Position numbers and translations under genes: made by a program. From the NCBI GenBank assembly GCA_945869725.1, contig CAMBPO010000022.1, forward strand, positions 1 through 41,517: DNA of 41,517 nt, in the 5' to 3' direction. The DNA is from Klebsiella pneumoniae. Its GTDB lineage: Bacteria; Pseudomonadota; Gammaproteobacteria; Pseudomonadales; Pseudohongiellaceae. Of this stretch, positions 25,889 to 34,572 are shown one piece after another (positions within the stretch are counted from its first letter, which is position 1; each line of letters begins with the position of its first letter). Under the pieces are notes generated by a model. The model made no database searches, had not been told where the DNA came from, and saw only the letters and a program-made list of their open reading frames with translations.

Positions 25889-27139
25889 TCAGGTCAGACT
25901 ACCTGCACTGCTGGCCGGTTTGACAGTGTCCGTGTTTTCCCGTCGATACAATTCACGTACCTGCAAAGAATGCAAATCAAGCAGCATCAGTCTAGCGAGC
26001 AGAGACGAACCGATTGTCGGGGAATCGGTCAATGCTGCCGTTGCAGGTTGCTGCTGATCTAACACTGTAAACAAAATGCCATCCTCCAGTGGTGACCACT
26101 GCACATGGGTGATTGTTGCTGTGGACGTAAAGGCAGTCCATATCTCGTCAGGATTATTCAGGCTGCGCAGCTTGAGTGTTGAATGGCCGGAAAGATTCTC
26201 CACAAAAGCCAGCAGATCGCCATCCGGAGACAGAATTGACAGACCGGTATTGTTGCCGTCGTCGGGGTTTAACCACGGCGCTGACTTAAGGTCGGCAGTG
26301 CCAGCTGGCATATGAAGCGAGTTTAGCCACTGCGCCCCCATTGGCTGGGAAGGCTCATCGCTGACAACACGGTCTGAAAGTGAGCCAGATATGCTTATCG
26401 GATCAACAGCTGGTATTGATGACCGCAACCTGGCTGGATCGGCTGGCACAAAAAAGCCTGATGACAAGACCAGCGACAGAGCTGCAGTTGCAAATGCGGT
26501 GCATATTGCCACCGTCATGCGTGAATGAGACGCCAGCCAAGCCGATCCAAAGTGCCCTGCACCCACATCTGCCGAAGGCTCGTAGGTGTCGCGGGTATGT
26601 TGAGATATGTCAGGTGTGATGTCATCAAACCGCAAACTCGCGTTAAGTCTGTAGCCCCTTTTGGAGACGGTCTCGATGGGGCTGTTGCGGACAGTGGTAG
26701 TTTTGGCCTGCGCGGGAGTCGACAGTGCTTTGCGCAATTCGGACACGGCGCGTGTGAGTGAGTTCTCGTTGACGATGACTTTCGGCCAGAGCGCCATCAT
26801 CAATTCGTCGCGATTGACCACATTTCCGTCAGCCGCCGCCAATAAGCAGAGCAGGTGCATGACCCGTGGCTCAAGTTGTCTGCGGATAGTCCGGTTTCCG
26901 GCTGCGCTTGTCTGAATCATATTGCGTTGAGGGTGTACCTGCCATGCACTCATCCCAAGAGTGGCTGTGTCCGACTCAGTGCCGGGAGCAGGAGAATTTG
27001 GCAGCAACAGCCATGGTTGCCCGAAACAACTCGGTTGATCAACGTGTTGATCACTGGCCGGATTGACCGATGCAGCAGCAAACCCTTCTTGTAACGCAAG
27101 CGTTGTGATTGATTTAAAACGGTTCATTTGAGCAGGCAT
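25889..27139 (-). CDS. ToxR/CadC-like membrane-anchored transcriptional regulator
   Basis: About 416 residues. Unlike typical ToxR-type proteins it has 60-80 low-complexity residues before the winged helix. The DNA-binding domain (about residues 65-180) contains EPRVMHLLCLLAAADGNVVNR, ELMMALWPKVIVNENSLTRAVSELRKAL and ETVSKRGYRL. A single membrane helix follows (SRMTVAICTAFATAALSLVLSS is its region). The periplasmic part has LSPDGDLLAFVEN and VQWSPLEDGILFTVL, resembling one or two blades of a TolB/WD-like propeller. It probably senses an envelope condition. ATG 27139 follows AGGTGAT; a GTG at 27199 and an internal ATG before SAWQVHPQRN are alternatives. It is divergent from the HtrA protease gene. 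Confidence 0.8.
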   Translation of the reverse strand: MPAQMNRFKSITTLALQEGFAAASVNPASDQHVDQPSCFGQPWLLLPNSPAPGTESDTATLGMSAWQVHPQRNMIQTSAAGNRTIRRQLEPRVMHLLCLLAAADGNVVNRDELMMALWPKVIVNENSLTRAVSELRKALSTPAQAKTTTVRNSPIETVSKRGYRLNASLRFDDITPDISQHTRDTYEPSADVGAGHFGSAWLASHSRMTVAICTAFATAALSLVLSSGFFVPADPARLRSSIPAVDPISISGSLSDRVVSDEPSQPMGAQWLNSLHMPAGTADLKSAPWLNPDDGNNTGLSILSPDGDLLAFVENLSGHSTLKLRSLNNPDEIWTAFTSTATITHVQWSPLEDGILFTVLDQQQPATAALTDSPTIGSSLLARLMLLDLHSLQVRELYRRENTDTVKPASSAGSLT

Positions 27140-27393
27140 TCCGATCACCTGTGGTCCATTAATACCCTGTGGATAACGTTTGCAGCCTGAGTTTGCCACA
27201 ACTCGATACCTGCTTTGACTGCAAAAACCGGCATTAGTGCCATCTTCACAAAATCTGGATGTTTTTTTCCGGATTTGATCAGGTTTCTGAGGGCATGACA
27301 GTCTAGTTTCAAGTCATCGGAAAGGCTGGCTGTCGTTACCTTGATTGCCCGAGTTTCTGTCAGTTGGACACACATACCTGATGGAGGATTGTC

Positions 27394-28794
27394 ATGATGG
27401 CAAGTTTGAAATTCACACAAGCGTTGATTCATAAAAAACATGTTCGCCGGATAGCCCTTGGCGCCAGCGTGATTATTGCCGCGCTGTCCACCCCCGTACT
27501 CAATGCCCAGATCAATGCTGGCGCAAGCAATGCCATGCCCTCGTTGGCACCCATGCTGGAAACAACAACGGCTGCAGTTGTTAACATTTCGGTGGTCCGC
27601 TCTCAACGCATGCCAGATCAACTTAGATTTTTTGGCGGCTCGCAAATGCCACAGCCGCCGGTCAGGCAGTCAAGAGGTGCGGGTTCAGGTGTTGTTGTTG
27701 ATAGCGATGAAGGACTCATCATTACCAATCACCATGTTGTAGACGGCGCCGACACCATCAGTGTGAGCCTGCAGGATGGCAGGGTGCTTGATGCCACTTT
27801 GATAGGCAGTGATCAGAGAACTGATATTGCGTTGCTTCGTATCGAGGCTGAGCGTCTGACCGCGTTGCCATTAGCCGATGTTGAAAGTTTGCGGGTCGGT
27901 GACTATGTGGTTGCAATCGGAAATCCCTTTGGCCTGGGCCAGACGGTCACTTCCGGCATTATCAGCGCGCTGGGCCGTGCTGGATTGAATGATGAAAACT
28001 ATGAGGATTTTATTCAGACGGATGCCGCTATCAATGTTGGAAACTCCGGTGGCGCTCTGGTCGATCTGCAGGGAAGACTGGTGGGAATCAACACTGCGAT
28101 TATTTCAGGATCCGGGACAAACTCAGGAGTCGGGTTTGCAGTGCCTGTGGATATGGTCGAAGCAGTGAAGGGGCATTTACTGCGTGACGGTGTGGTTGAA
28201 CGCGGCCAATTGGGCGTATTGATCACAGATCACACCGCGCTGGTTGAAGAAGCATTGGAGCTGGGTGCGGAGCGCGGGGCATTGGTAACCCAAGTATTCC
28301 CCGGTTCGGCAGCTGAGCGGGCGGGGTTGCAGGCAACTGATCTGGTGATTGGTATCAATGATAAAGCGGTCAACAGCAGTCGCGATTTGCGTAATGCCGT
28401 TGGTTTGGCAGGCATTGATCAAGATATGAAGATTGATGTTCTGCGCGACGGTGACCCACTGCTTATCTCAGTGCGGCTGGAAAATGCTTCCAGCAATCAA
28501 TCCGCTGCAGGAGGTGACCGACAGACAAATGAGCGCAGAGCCACAGAATCAAGATTCCTGGGTGCGCAATTGCAGGATTTGCCTGATGGTCGTGCCGGTG
28601 TGGGTGTGGCTACTGTAGATCCACAAAGCCGCGCTGCTGCCGGCGGTCTGCAGGCGGGAGATATGATCACAGCACTAAACCGACAATCAGTTGATGACCT
28701 CGCTGAACTCAATAGTTTGCTGAGCGCACAACCCCCGCTGCTGGCGTTGAATGTAGAGCGTGATGGTCAGAGTCTGCTGCTGATCATGCCCTGA
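27394..28794 (+). CDS. DegQ/HtrA-family periplasmic serine protease
   Basis: A 466-residue Do-type protease. A signal peptide (about 1-38) precedes a trypsin-like domain with catalytic H114 (TNHHVV), D144 (RTDIALL) and S218 (VGNSGGAL). Two PDZ domains follow (about 260-355 and 375-466). HtrA proteases degrade or refold misfolded envelope proteins; two PDZ domains and a short Q-loop region make it closer to DegQ/DegP than to DegS. GGAGG precedes the ATG. The gene diverges from a ToxR-like regulator across a 254-bp region in which I see no confident promoter, and is followed by a very good terminator, so it is transcribed alone. Confidence 0.95.
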   Translation: MMASLKFTQALIHKKHVRRIALGASVIIAALSTPVLNAQINAGASNAMPSLAPMLETTTAAVVNISVVRSQRMPDQLRFFGGSQMPQPPVRQSRGAGSGVVVDSDEGLIITNHHVVDGADTISVSLQDGRVLDATLIGSDQRTDIALLRIEAERLTALPLADVESLRVGDYVVAIGNPFGLGQTVTSGIISALGRAGLNDENYEDFIQTDAAINVGNSGGALVDLQGRLVGINTAIISGSGTNSGVGFAVPVDMVEAVKGHLLRDGVVERGQLGVLITDHTALVEEALELGAERGALVTQVFPGSAAERAGLQATDLVIGINDKAVNSSRDLRNAVGLAGIDQDMKIDVLRDGDPLLISVRLENASSNQSAAGGDRQTNERRATESRFLGAQLQDLPDGRAGVGVATVDPQSRAAAGGLQAGDMITALNRQSVDDLAELNSLLSAQPPLLALNVERDGQSLLLIMP

Positions 28795-28885
28795 GTCATG
28801 TGCGTCTGCCGTGTTTTTGTTGTGTCCGCTGGAAGTGGTTTTGCCCTGATCGTCACGTGACAGGGTGCTCGGAGGTCTGCTCCGG

Positions 28886-28922
28886 GGCCAGTTTGCTGTT
28901 CTGCAAACTGGCCTTATTTTTT
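28886..28922 (+). terminator. Intrinsic terminator after the HtrA gene
   Basis: A perfect 11-bp stem (28886-28896 with 28903-28913), a 6-nt loop and a T-rich tail form a strong terminator about 90 bp after the stop codon. Confidence 0.92.
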
Positions 28923-29043
28923 CAGAATCAGGCAGCAGAGGTTTGTGTGTGAGCCTGGCTGTCGTGCTTGCAAAATCCCGGTGACATGTTATTTTCCCTT
29001 GGAAGTCTGCAACGCAATCACTTACCCAGACAGGAAACAGCAA

Positions 29044-30285
29044 TTGACCGGAACTGCATTGAATGCCATTTTTTTTTGTGAAAGGCGGGTTCTGAAGTTC
29101 CTAATACTTTTGATTGCACTCACTCCGCTAGCCGGTTTAGCACAACCTTCCCCGACAATCTCCTTGCAACAACCTGCATTCAGCCAGTTGCCCGGCCAGT
29201 TACCGCAGCCAGTCTCTCCTCCGGATGCTGATGCATTTGATGAATACACATCTTGGTTGCGCGCTGAGGTTGAAGAAGACCAGATCCCTGGACTAGCACT
29301 GGCTATTGTCAGTGCAAGTGGCATTGTGCGCGTTGAGACGATGGGTGTTCGCAGTGTTGACGATCAACAACCTGTTGTTGAGGATACTGTTTTTCGTATT
29401 GCATCGGTGTCAAAAACCTTTGCCGGGACGGTAGCCTCTCAGCTGGTTAACCACAATATCGTGGGGTGGGATGAGCCAATATCTGATGTGTTGCCCGGTT
29501 ACACACTGGGAACAGATTCGGCTGCGGCTGAGCGTATGACCCTTAGACACGTGCTCAGCCATACCACAGGTCTGATGCCTCATGCTTTTTCCAATTTGTT
29601 GGATGCAGGTGTTGATTACCGGGAAATTCAGGAAAAGTTGCATGAGATTCCGGCAGTGTGTGAACCGGGGCGCTGTTATGGGTATCAGAACGTCGTGTTT
29701 TCACTGGTGGCAGATGTTGTTGAAAACAGTCTGGGCACAAACTACGACGATTTTGTTGAAGAGAACATCTTTTCCCCTCTTGGTATGGATAATGCGTCAA
29801 TGGGTCTGGATGGATACCAGAATAATCCCGATGCCAGTGAGGCTCATCAGTTCGGAAACGGGCGTTGGCAGGTCAGCAGTCTTAACCCAGCGTATTACAG
29901 TGTGGGCCCTGCTTCGGGCGTTAATGCCACAATTCTGGATATGGTGCGCTGGGCGCAGGCGCAGTTGGGAGGTTTTCCGGAGGTGCTGCCAGAGTCTTTG
30001 CTGGAGATGCAACATACCCCGATTGTGGAGACCCCTCACGGCAACTACTTCAACCGTTGGCCACGTCTTGATAAAGCCTGGTATGGTTTGGGCTGGCGCA
30101 TTATGGATTACGCTGGCCTGCGGGTGGTCCATCATGGCGGCGGGGTTCGTGGCTATCGCTCGGAAATGGTATTGATACCCGAGCACAATATTGGACTGGT
30201 AGTCTTGTTTAATGCATCCACACCCTTGGCCAACGATGTGGTGCCCAAATTCCTTGATGAGCTTCTTGTGGCAATTGCCCGCTGA
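29044..30285 (+). CDS. Serine hydrolase of the beta-lactamase/esterase family (class C fold)
   Basis: About 413 residues. After a signal peptide (VLKFLILLIALTPLAGLAQ region) the class C beta-lactamase fold is seen: SxxK in RIASVSKTFAG, YxN in CYGYQNVVFSLV and an HHGG box (VVHHGGGVRGY) in place of KTG. LSHTTGLMPHAF and MDNASMGLDGYQNN are also typical. The replacement of KTG by HxG fits the esterase/peptidase (EstB, D-aminopeptidase-like) side of the family more than true AmpC beta-lactamases; antibiotic hydrolysis cannot be claimed. The start is a TTG with AGGAAACAG at a good distance; the frame is open to a GTG at 28945. It lies upstream of nfsA on the same strand. Confidence 0.88.
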   Translation: MTGTALNAIFFCERRVLKFLILLIALTPLAGLAQPSPTISLQQPAFSQLPGQLPQPVSPPDADAFDEYTSWLRAEVEEDQIPGLALAIVSASGIVRVETMGVRSVDDQQPVVEDTVFRIASVSKTFAGTVASQLVNHNIVGWDEPISDVLPGYTLGTDSAAAERMTLRHVLSHTTGLMPHAFSNLLDAGVDYREIQEKLHEIPAVCEPGRCYGYQNVVFSLVADVVENSLGTNYDDFVEENIFSPLGMDNASMGLDGYQNNPDASEAHQFGNGRWQVSSLNPAYYSVGPASGVNATILDMVRWAQAQLGGFPEVLPESLLEMQHTPIVETPHGNYFNRWPRLDKAWYGLGWRIMDYAGLRVVHHGGGVRGYRSEMVLIPEHNIGLVVLFNASTPLANDVVPKFLDELLVAIAR

Positions 30286-30344
30286 CAGCTCAGTCGTTTT
30301 CCATGCCATCTCTGGCGCATTTCTGTTTTTACCTTGAGGTTATT

Positions 30345-31085
30345 GTGACAAACGCGACCATCGATTTACTGCGAGCTCATCGCAGCATCAGGAAGTTCAA
30401 AAACCAGCCCGTGACTGAACAAGTACTCGAGCAGATTTTGCTGGCCGGGCAAAGTGCGGCAACATCGAGTTTTCTGCAGGGGGCAACGGTCATCCGGATT
30501 CGCAACCCGGAGAGTCGCCAGAAGTTAGCGATGTATGCGGGTAACCAGCCGTATGTCGCCAGCGCGCCCGAATTTCTGGTGTTTTGTGCCGATCTGCGTC
30601 GTGCAGGAAATTGTTGCACGACCTACGGTAAGTCATTTTCTGGTGAGTACACCGAGTATTTTATTATCGCAACAGTAGATGCGGCATTGATGGCTCAAAA
30701 CGCAGTGGTTGCTGCGGAGTCATTGGGTCTGGGCATTTGCTACATCGGTGGCATCCGCAACAATCCCCGGGAAGTATCCGATTTGCTGCAACTACCTCAA
30801 GGCGTTTACCCGGTGTTCGGGTTATGCCTTGGGTATCCGGACCAAGACCCTGAGGTCAAGCCGCGATTGCCACTGTCAGTGATTGTCAAAAATGAGGTCT
30901 ATGACGATAGTGGAGATCAGCCTGTTGTGGCTGCTTATGATGAACAGGTCCGAGAATACTATCGCACACGGACAGGCGGTGGCCACGGCATTAGCTGGAG
31001 TGAGCAGGTTGCTGATCTGCTCAGCGAAAAAGCACGCCCGCACATGCGGGGGTTTCTCGCTGAACAGGGCTTTGATTTTAAATGA
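30345..31085 (+). CDS. nfsA: Oxygen-insensitive NADPH nitroreductase, NfsA type
   Basis: A 246-residue FMN enzyme that matches E. coli NfsA from end to end: HRSIRKFKNQPV at the start, SSFLQGATVIRI, NQPYVASAPEFLVFCADL, AQNAVVAAESLGLGICYIGG and FGLCLGYPDQDPEVKPRLP. The C-terminal YDEQVREYYRTR is also conserved. Such enzymes reduce nitroaromatics and quinones by two electrons at a time using NADPH. The GTG at 30345 follows GAGGT and gives the family N-terminus; an ATG at 30303 is upstream in frame but less likely. About 60 bp after the serine hydrolase gene, and overlapping the convergent CoA-transferase gene by 8 bp. Confidence 0.93.
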   Translation: MTNATIDLLRAHRSIRKFKNQPVTEQVLEQILLAGQSAATSSFLQGATVIRIRNPESRQKLAMYAGNQPYVASAPEFLVFCADLRRAGNCCTTYGKSFSGEYTEYFIIATVDAALMAQNAVVAAESLGLGICYIGGIRNNPREVSDLLQLPQGVYPVFGLCLGYPDQDPEVKPRLPLSVIVKNEVYDDSGDQPVVAAYDEQVREYYRTRTGGGHGISWSEQVADLLSEKARPHMRGFLAEQGFDFK

Positions 31086-32262
31086 TCCGTGCGCTGCGCA
31101 GGCGTTGAATCTCTGATTCTGAATATCCAAGCTCAAGCATCAGTTGCTGTGTATGTTCCCCCAACGTTGGAGCGCGCCGATGAATCTCAGTGGGGTTGGC
31201 CGATAAACTGAAAGGTGTTTGCATAACAGGGGCTGGTTTGTCGGCGCCTGGGTAAGCGAGCAGTTTAAACACCTTGCGCGCCGCAGCATGTGGGTCGTCC
31301 AGCACCTGTTGTGGGGACATAACAGGTCCGGCAGGGATTCGCGCAGCTTCCATGTCCGCCATCACTTGCGCGGTCGTGCGCTCGGCGCACCAGGTTGCGA
31401 GGCGTCCACTGATGAGTTCACCATGATTGCCGCGACTGATGTCATCTTTGAAGCGCGGGTCAGACAGCCATTGTGGCTCACCCATCAATTCAACCCACCG
31501 TTCAAAGAGCGGCCCGCCAACAGTTTGAATCAGCACCCACCCATCCTGTGTTTTAAAGGTATCAGCTGGCCCGGAGGTCTGCGATCGGTTCAGCGTTGCA
31601 GTGCGATTGGGTGAAATCATCGCTTGTTCAATCAGAGAACCATTCATCATGGTCAGCGCGGTATTGAACAAAGACGCCTCAACGACCTGACCTTTGCCGG
31701 TGCGCTGGCGTTCAAACAAGGCCGCCATGGTGCCCACGGCGCTCAGACTTGCCGTGCCAAAATCGATAAACGGTGCGGAGGCTTTGACCGGTTGTTCCGG
31801 GGTGCCCGACATAAACATAGAGCCGGACATAGCCTGGCCTAGCCCGTCAAATCCGACACGATTGCTGTAAGGGCCACCGGTCCCGAATGCAGAAATCATG
31901 GTCAGTATGATGTCAGGTTTGACGGCTTTAAGGCTGTCGTAATCCAGTCCCATGGCCTTCAGAGTGTCAGGCGGCAGGTTGGCAACAACAACGTCCGCTG
32001 TCGCGACCAGCTTGCGCATGATCTCCCGACCTTCAGGTTTCATGGGATTAAGGGTCATGCCAAGTTTGTTGCGACCCATTTGCATAAACAACGCACCGTC
32101 ACCCTGATCAGTGACCGGAGACACAAAGCGGTCTTCACTGCCCTGAACTTTTTCGATACGAATGACCTCAGCGCCTAAGTCGCTTAGCAGGCTTGCGCAA
32201 AAAGGACCCGCGATATAGCGACCAAAATCCAGTACCCGAATACCTTCCAGAACCTTGCTCAT
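31078..32262 (-). CDS. CaiB/BaiF (class III) CoA-transferase, second copy
   Basis: A 394-residue class III CoA-transferase, clearly a paralogue of the one at 15822 but not a recent duplicate. Family features are LEGIRVLDFGRYIAGPFCASLLSDLGAEVIRIE, GRNKLGMTLNP, VVVANLPPDTLKAMGLDY and GFDGLGQAMSGSMFM. The catalytic Asp lies in APFIDFGTASLSA (about residue 170). It transfers CoA between carboxylic acids; the substrate is unknown. ATG start with GGAG upstream. The 3' end overlaps nfsA by 8 bp on the opposite strand. Its promoter region is shared with a divergent exported methyltransferase gene. Confidence 0.92.
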   Translation of the reverse strand: MSKVLEGIRVLDFGRYIAGPFCASLLSDLGAEVIRIEKVQGSEDRFVSPVTDQGDGALFMQMGRNKLGMTLNPMKPEGREIMRKLVATADVVVANLPPDTLKAMGLDYDSLKAVKPDIILTMISAFGTGGPYSNRVGFDGLGQAMSGSMFMSGTPEQPVKASAPFIDFGTASLSAVGTMAALFERQRTGKGQVVEASLFNTALTMMNGSLIEQAMISPNRTATLNRSQTSGPADTFKTQDGWVLIQTVGGPLFERWVELMGEPQWLSDPRFKDDISRGNHGELISGRLATWCAERTTAQVMADMEAARIPAGPVMSPQQVLDDPHAAARKVFKLLAYPGADKPAPVMQTPFSLSANPTEIHRRAPTLGEHTQQLMLELGYSESEIQRLRSARII

Positions 32263-32439
32263 GTGCGTGATATCTCCAGTTGTGCAGATGCGTTTTTAGT
32301 GGCAGCGATCATACCACAGGCTTGAAAACGCGCTGCCGCCCGGCAAACAGAAAGGACTCTGTTGAATCAGAGGCTGATGCATTACAATCTTTGCCAATCA
32401 ATCACTCCTGCATCTGACCTGTGGTCGGGGAAACAGACA

Positions 32440-33177
32440 ATGAAATATTTTCCTGTTCTGAGTACGTTAGTATTTAAGCTAGCCTTTTTGATTGTAGCGT
32501 CAGCCAGCCTGTCCGCGCACGCGGCAGAGCATCCGGGATACGACGTCGATCCTCAGCAAAGCCGCGGCGGTATTGGCAAGTTTTACATGGGGCGGGAAAT
32601 TTCAGGTGTGATGGGGCATCAGGGTGCGGGATGGCTGGAACGTCAGGAACGTACTCATGAGGAGATGCCTGATGAAGTGGTTGCTAATATGTCGCTGGCG
32701 CCAGATGAGGTGGTGGCAGACATAGGTGCCGGTACTGGTTATTTCGCTTTTCGTATTGCTAGCGTAGTGCCAGATGGCAAGGTACTGGCAACTGATATTC
32801 AGCCTGAGATGCTGGCGTTGATGGAGCAACGCAAACAAGAGACAGGGATTGCAAATGTCGAAACTTTACTCGGTCAGATTGATAATCCGGGCCTGCCAGC
32901 CAACAGCGTTGATGCTGTCCTGCTGGTCGATGCATACCATGAATTTTCACATCCTTTTGAAATGATGCAGGGAATCTACGATGCACTAACGCCCGGTGGC
33001 CGTCTGTTTCTGGTCGAGTACCGCGCTGAGGATGACTCGGTGCCCATTCGTCCTCTGCATAAAATGTCTGTTGAGCAGGTTGTCCGGGAGATGGACGTAT
33101 TTGGTTTGATTCTGCAGGAAACGTTAGACTTTCTTCCTTGGCAGCATATGTTTGTTTTCATCAAGCCCGCTCAATAG
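32440..33177 (+). CDS. Class I SAM-dependent methyltransferase with a signal peptide
   Basis: A 245-residue protein. Residues 1-28 form a clear Sec signal peptide ending SLSAHA. The mature part starts with a conserved segment (GIGKFYMGREISGVMGHQGAGWLER), then a Rossmann methyltransferase domain with the SAM-binding glycine loop VADIGAGTGYFAF (motif I), VLATDIQPEML (motif II), VDAVLLVDAYHEF (motif III) and LTPGGRLFLVEY. A signal peptide on a SAM-dependent enzyme is odd because SAM is cytoplasmic, yet this exported-methyltransferase subgroup occurs in several bacteria. Substrate unknown. The ATG at 32440 has GGGGAAA before it; an ATG at 32362 in frame is not supported. It is divergent from a CoA-transferase gene. 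Confidence 0.88.
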   Translation: MKYFPVLSTLVFKLAFLIVASASLSAHAAEHPGYDVDPQQSRGGIGKFYMGREISGVMGHQGAGWLERQERTHEEMPDEVVANMSLAPDEVVADIGAGTGYFAFRIASVVPDGKVLATDIQPEMLALMEQRKQETGIANVETLLGQIDNPGLPANSVDAVLLVDAYHEFSHPFEMMQGIYDALTPGGRLFLVEYRAEDDSVPIRPLHKMSVEQVVREMDVFGLILQETLDFLPWQHMFVFIKPAQ

Positions 33178-33486
33178 CGGCGGGTTGGTCAATAAGTGTT
33201 GCTGATTCCGATGTCGCGATTGCCAATCGACAGTCATTGGTTATGTTCGAGATTGTCAGTATCACTGGGCAGGCTTCAAGACGGGGTGAGTTGTTTAACC
33301 GTGGAGGCATGGAAAGGGCCAGACTGTTGCTACACATTAACAACCTGGATTTTCTTACTCTAGCATCATCTCCAAAATGCATTAATTATAGTTTTTGTAT
33401 TTATTCACCGAGCGAAAATTTCTCACGGGTTTCTGAGACAACTTGTGGTGTTTCGCCAATAATCTGATGCTGTTTCGGGCACTAAT
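33178..33486. other. Intergenic region without a recognisable gene
   Basis: An imperfect hairpin (CCCGCT..AGCGGCGGG, about 33166-33183) spans the end of the methyltransferase gene and may be a weak terminator. The rest is AT-rich in its second half. Short open frames here carry no family signature or Shine-Dalgarno, and I see no convincing promoter. Confidence 0.4.
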
Positions 33487-34401
33487 ATGGCAAAAAAAGG
33501 GCATGTGCTGATTACCGGAGGGACCGGGTTTGTGGGTGTCCCATTGATCGTATTTTTGTTGCAGCAAGGCTGGAGGGTTACGGTCTTTGTCCGTGACTAT
33601 GCGCGCTCGCGGCAGCTGTTAGGCGCTGCGCCAACGCTTATCAGGAATTTTGATGAGATCGAGAACAGCGAACAGATCGATGTGGTCATTAATCTGTCTG
33701 GTGCAGGAATCGCTGATCAACGCTGGAGCCAGGCGCGCAAAAAAATTCTGCTCGACAGTAGGGTGCAGACAACGCGTGCACTGCTGTCATTGGCGCAACG
33801 TCTGGACACGCGGCCGGGAGTGCTGATCAGCGCATCTGCCATTGGGTTTTATGGCAGCGCGGACGGAAGACCGCTGGATGAGCGCGCTGCCGGGGGGGAT
33901 GAATTTACAACCGAGTTATGTAAGCGCTGGGAAGAAGAGGCGAGCAAGGCAGAGGCCTTGGGCATGCGCGTTTGTATTATTCGCCTGGGTGTGGTGCTGG
34001 CGCCTGGCGGAGGAATGCTGGGTAAGTTATTGCCAATTTTTAAACTGGGCCTGGGCGGGCGCACGGGCCATGGACAGCAATATCTGTCTTGGATACATCG
34101 GGATGATGTGATTGCGGTGATCAACTGGTTGATCACGTCCGAAGCGCAGGGCGTGTTTAATGTGACGGCCCCCGACGCTGTGACTAATGCCCGCTTCAGT
34201 CAGTTGCTGGCAGACGCACTTCACCGGCCTTGTCTGTTTCCACAACCTGCTGCGATAGTGCAACTTATGTTTGGTGAAATGGGTGAGCAGTTGTTGCTCA
34301 ACGGACAAAATGTGATACCTGCGCGCCTGCTTGCTGAAGGATTTGTTTTTAGATACCCAGGTCTGCAAGATGCCTTAGTGGCGAGTATCTCTGGTCAGTA
34401 A
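33487..34401 (+). CDS. TIGR01777/YfcH-family NAD(P)-dependent epimerase
   Basis: A 304-residue extended SDR. The nucleotide-binding motif GGTGFVG is at residues 11-17, followed by VINLSGAGIADQRWS and the strongly conserved VLISASAIGFYGS, plus RLGVVLAPGGGMLGKLLP and LSWIHRDDV. This is the TIGR01777 (SDR39U/YfcH) family, which is widespread, cytoplasmic and of poorly known function; some members are near cell-division or folate genes. The usual catalytic YxxxK is not obvious, as is common in this family. ATG start with only a weak Shine-Dalgarno. It is followed by a 171-bp gap with hairpins and a promoter for ETF-QO. Confidence 0.9.
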   Translation: MAKKGHVLITGGTGFVGVPLIVFLLQQGWRVTVFVRDYARSRQLLGAAPTLIRNFDEIENSEQIDVVINLSGAGIADQRWSQARKKILLDSRVQTTRALLSLAQRLDTRPGVLISASAIGFYGSADGRPLDERAAGGDEFTTELCKRWEEEASKAEALGMRVCIIRLGVVLAPGGGMLGKLLPIFKLGLGGRTGHGQQYLSWIHRDDVIAVINWLITSEAQGVFNVTAPDAVTNARFSQLLADALHRPCLFPQPAAIVQLMFGEMGEQLLLNGQNVIPARLLAEGFVFRYPGLQDALVASISGQ

Positions 34402-34445
34402 CAACGTTAAGCCGCAAATCTGGTTGATATCAAAGCAGCCTTGTT

Positions 34446-34474
34446 TTGCGATTTGTATCGGGAATGAGGATAAT
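34446..34474 (+). promoter_or_regulatory. Candidate sigma-70 promoter for the ETF-QO gene
   Basis: TTGCGA (34446-34451) and GATAAT (34469-34474) are 17 bp apart. Two hairpins follow (34498-34513, and a short one at 34513-34527 followed by six Ts), so the 5' UTR may contain a weak terminator. The Ts could equally end the preceding gene's transcript. Confidence 0.4.
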
Positions 34475-34572
34475 ACCGGCCTTTTGAGGTTGGGCGCCTG
34501 CCGTGTTCGGCAGTCGGTTAGCAGCCGATTTTTTGCAGTTCGCATCAGCACGTTTCAACGGGAGAAAAGGCC

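Noticed and set aside
29044..30285. Considered as an AmpC-type beta-lactamase resistance gene
   Set aside because: The KTG box is replaced by an HHGG motif, which fits esterase/peptidase relatives; no AmpR-like regulator is nearby.
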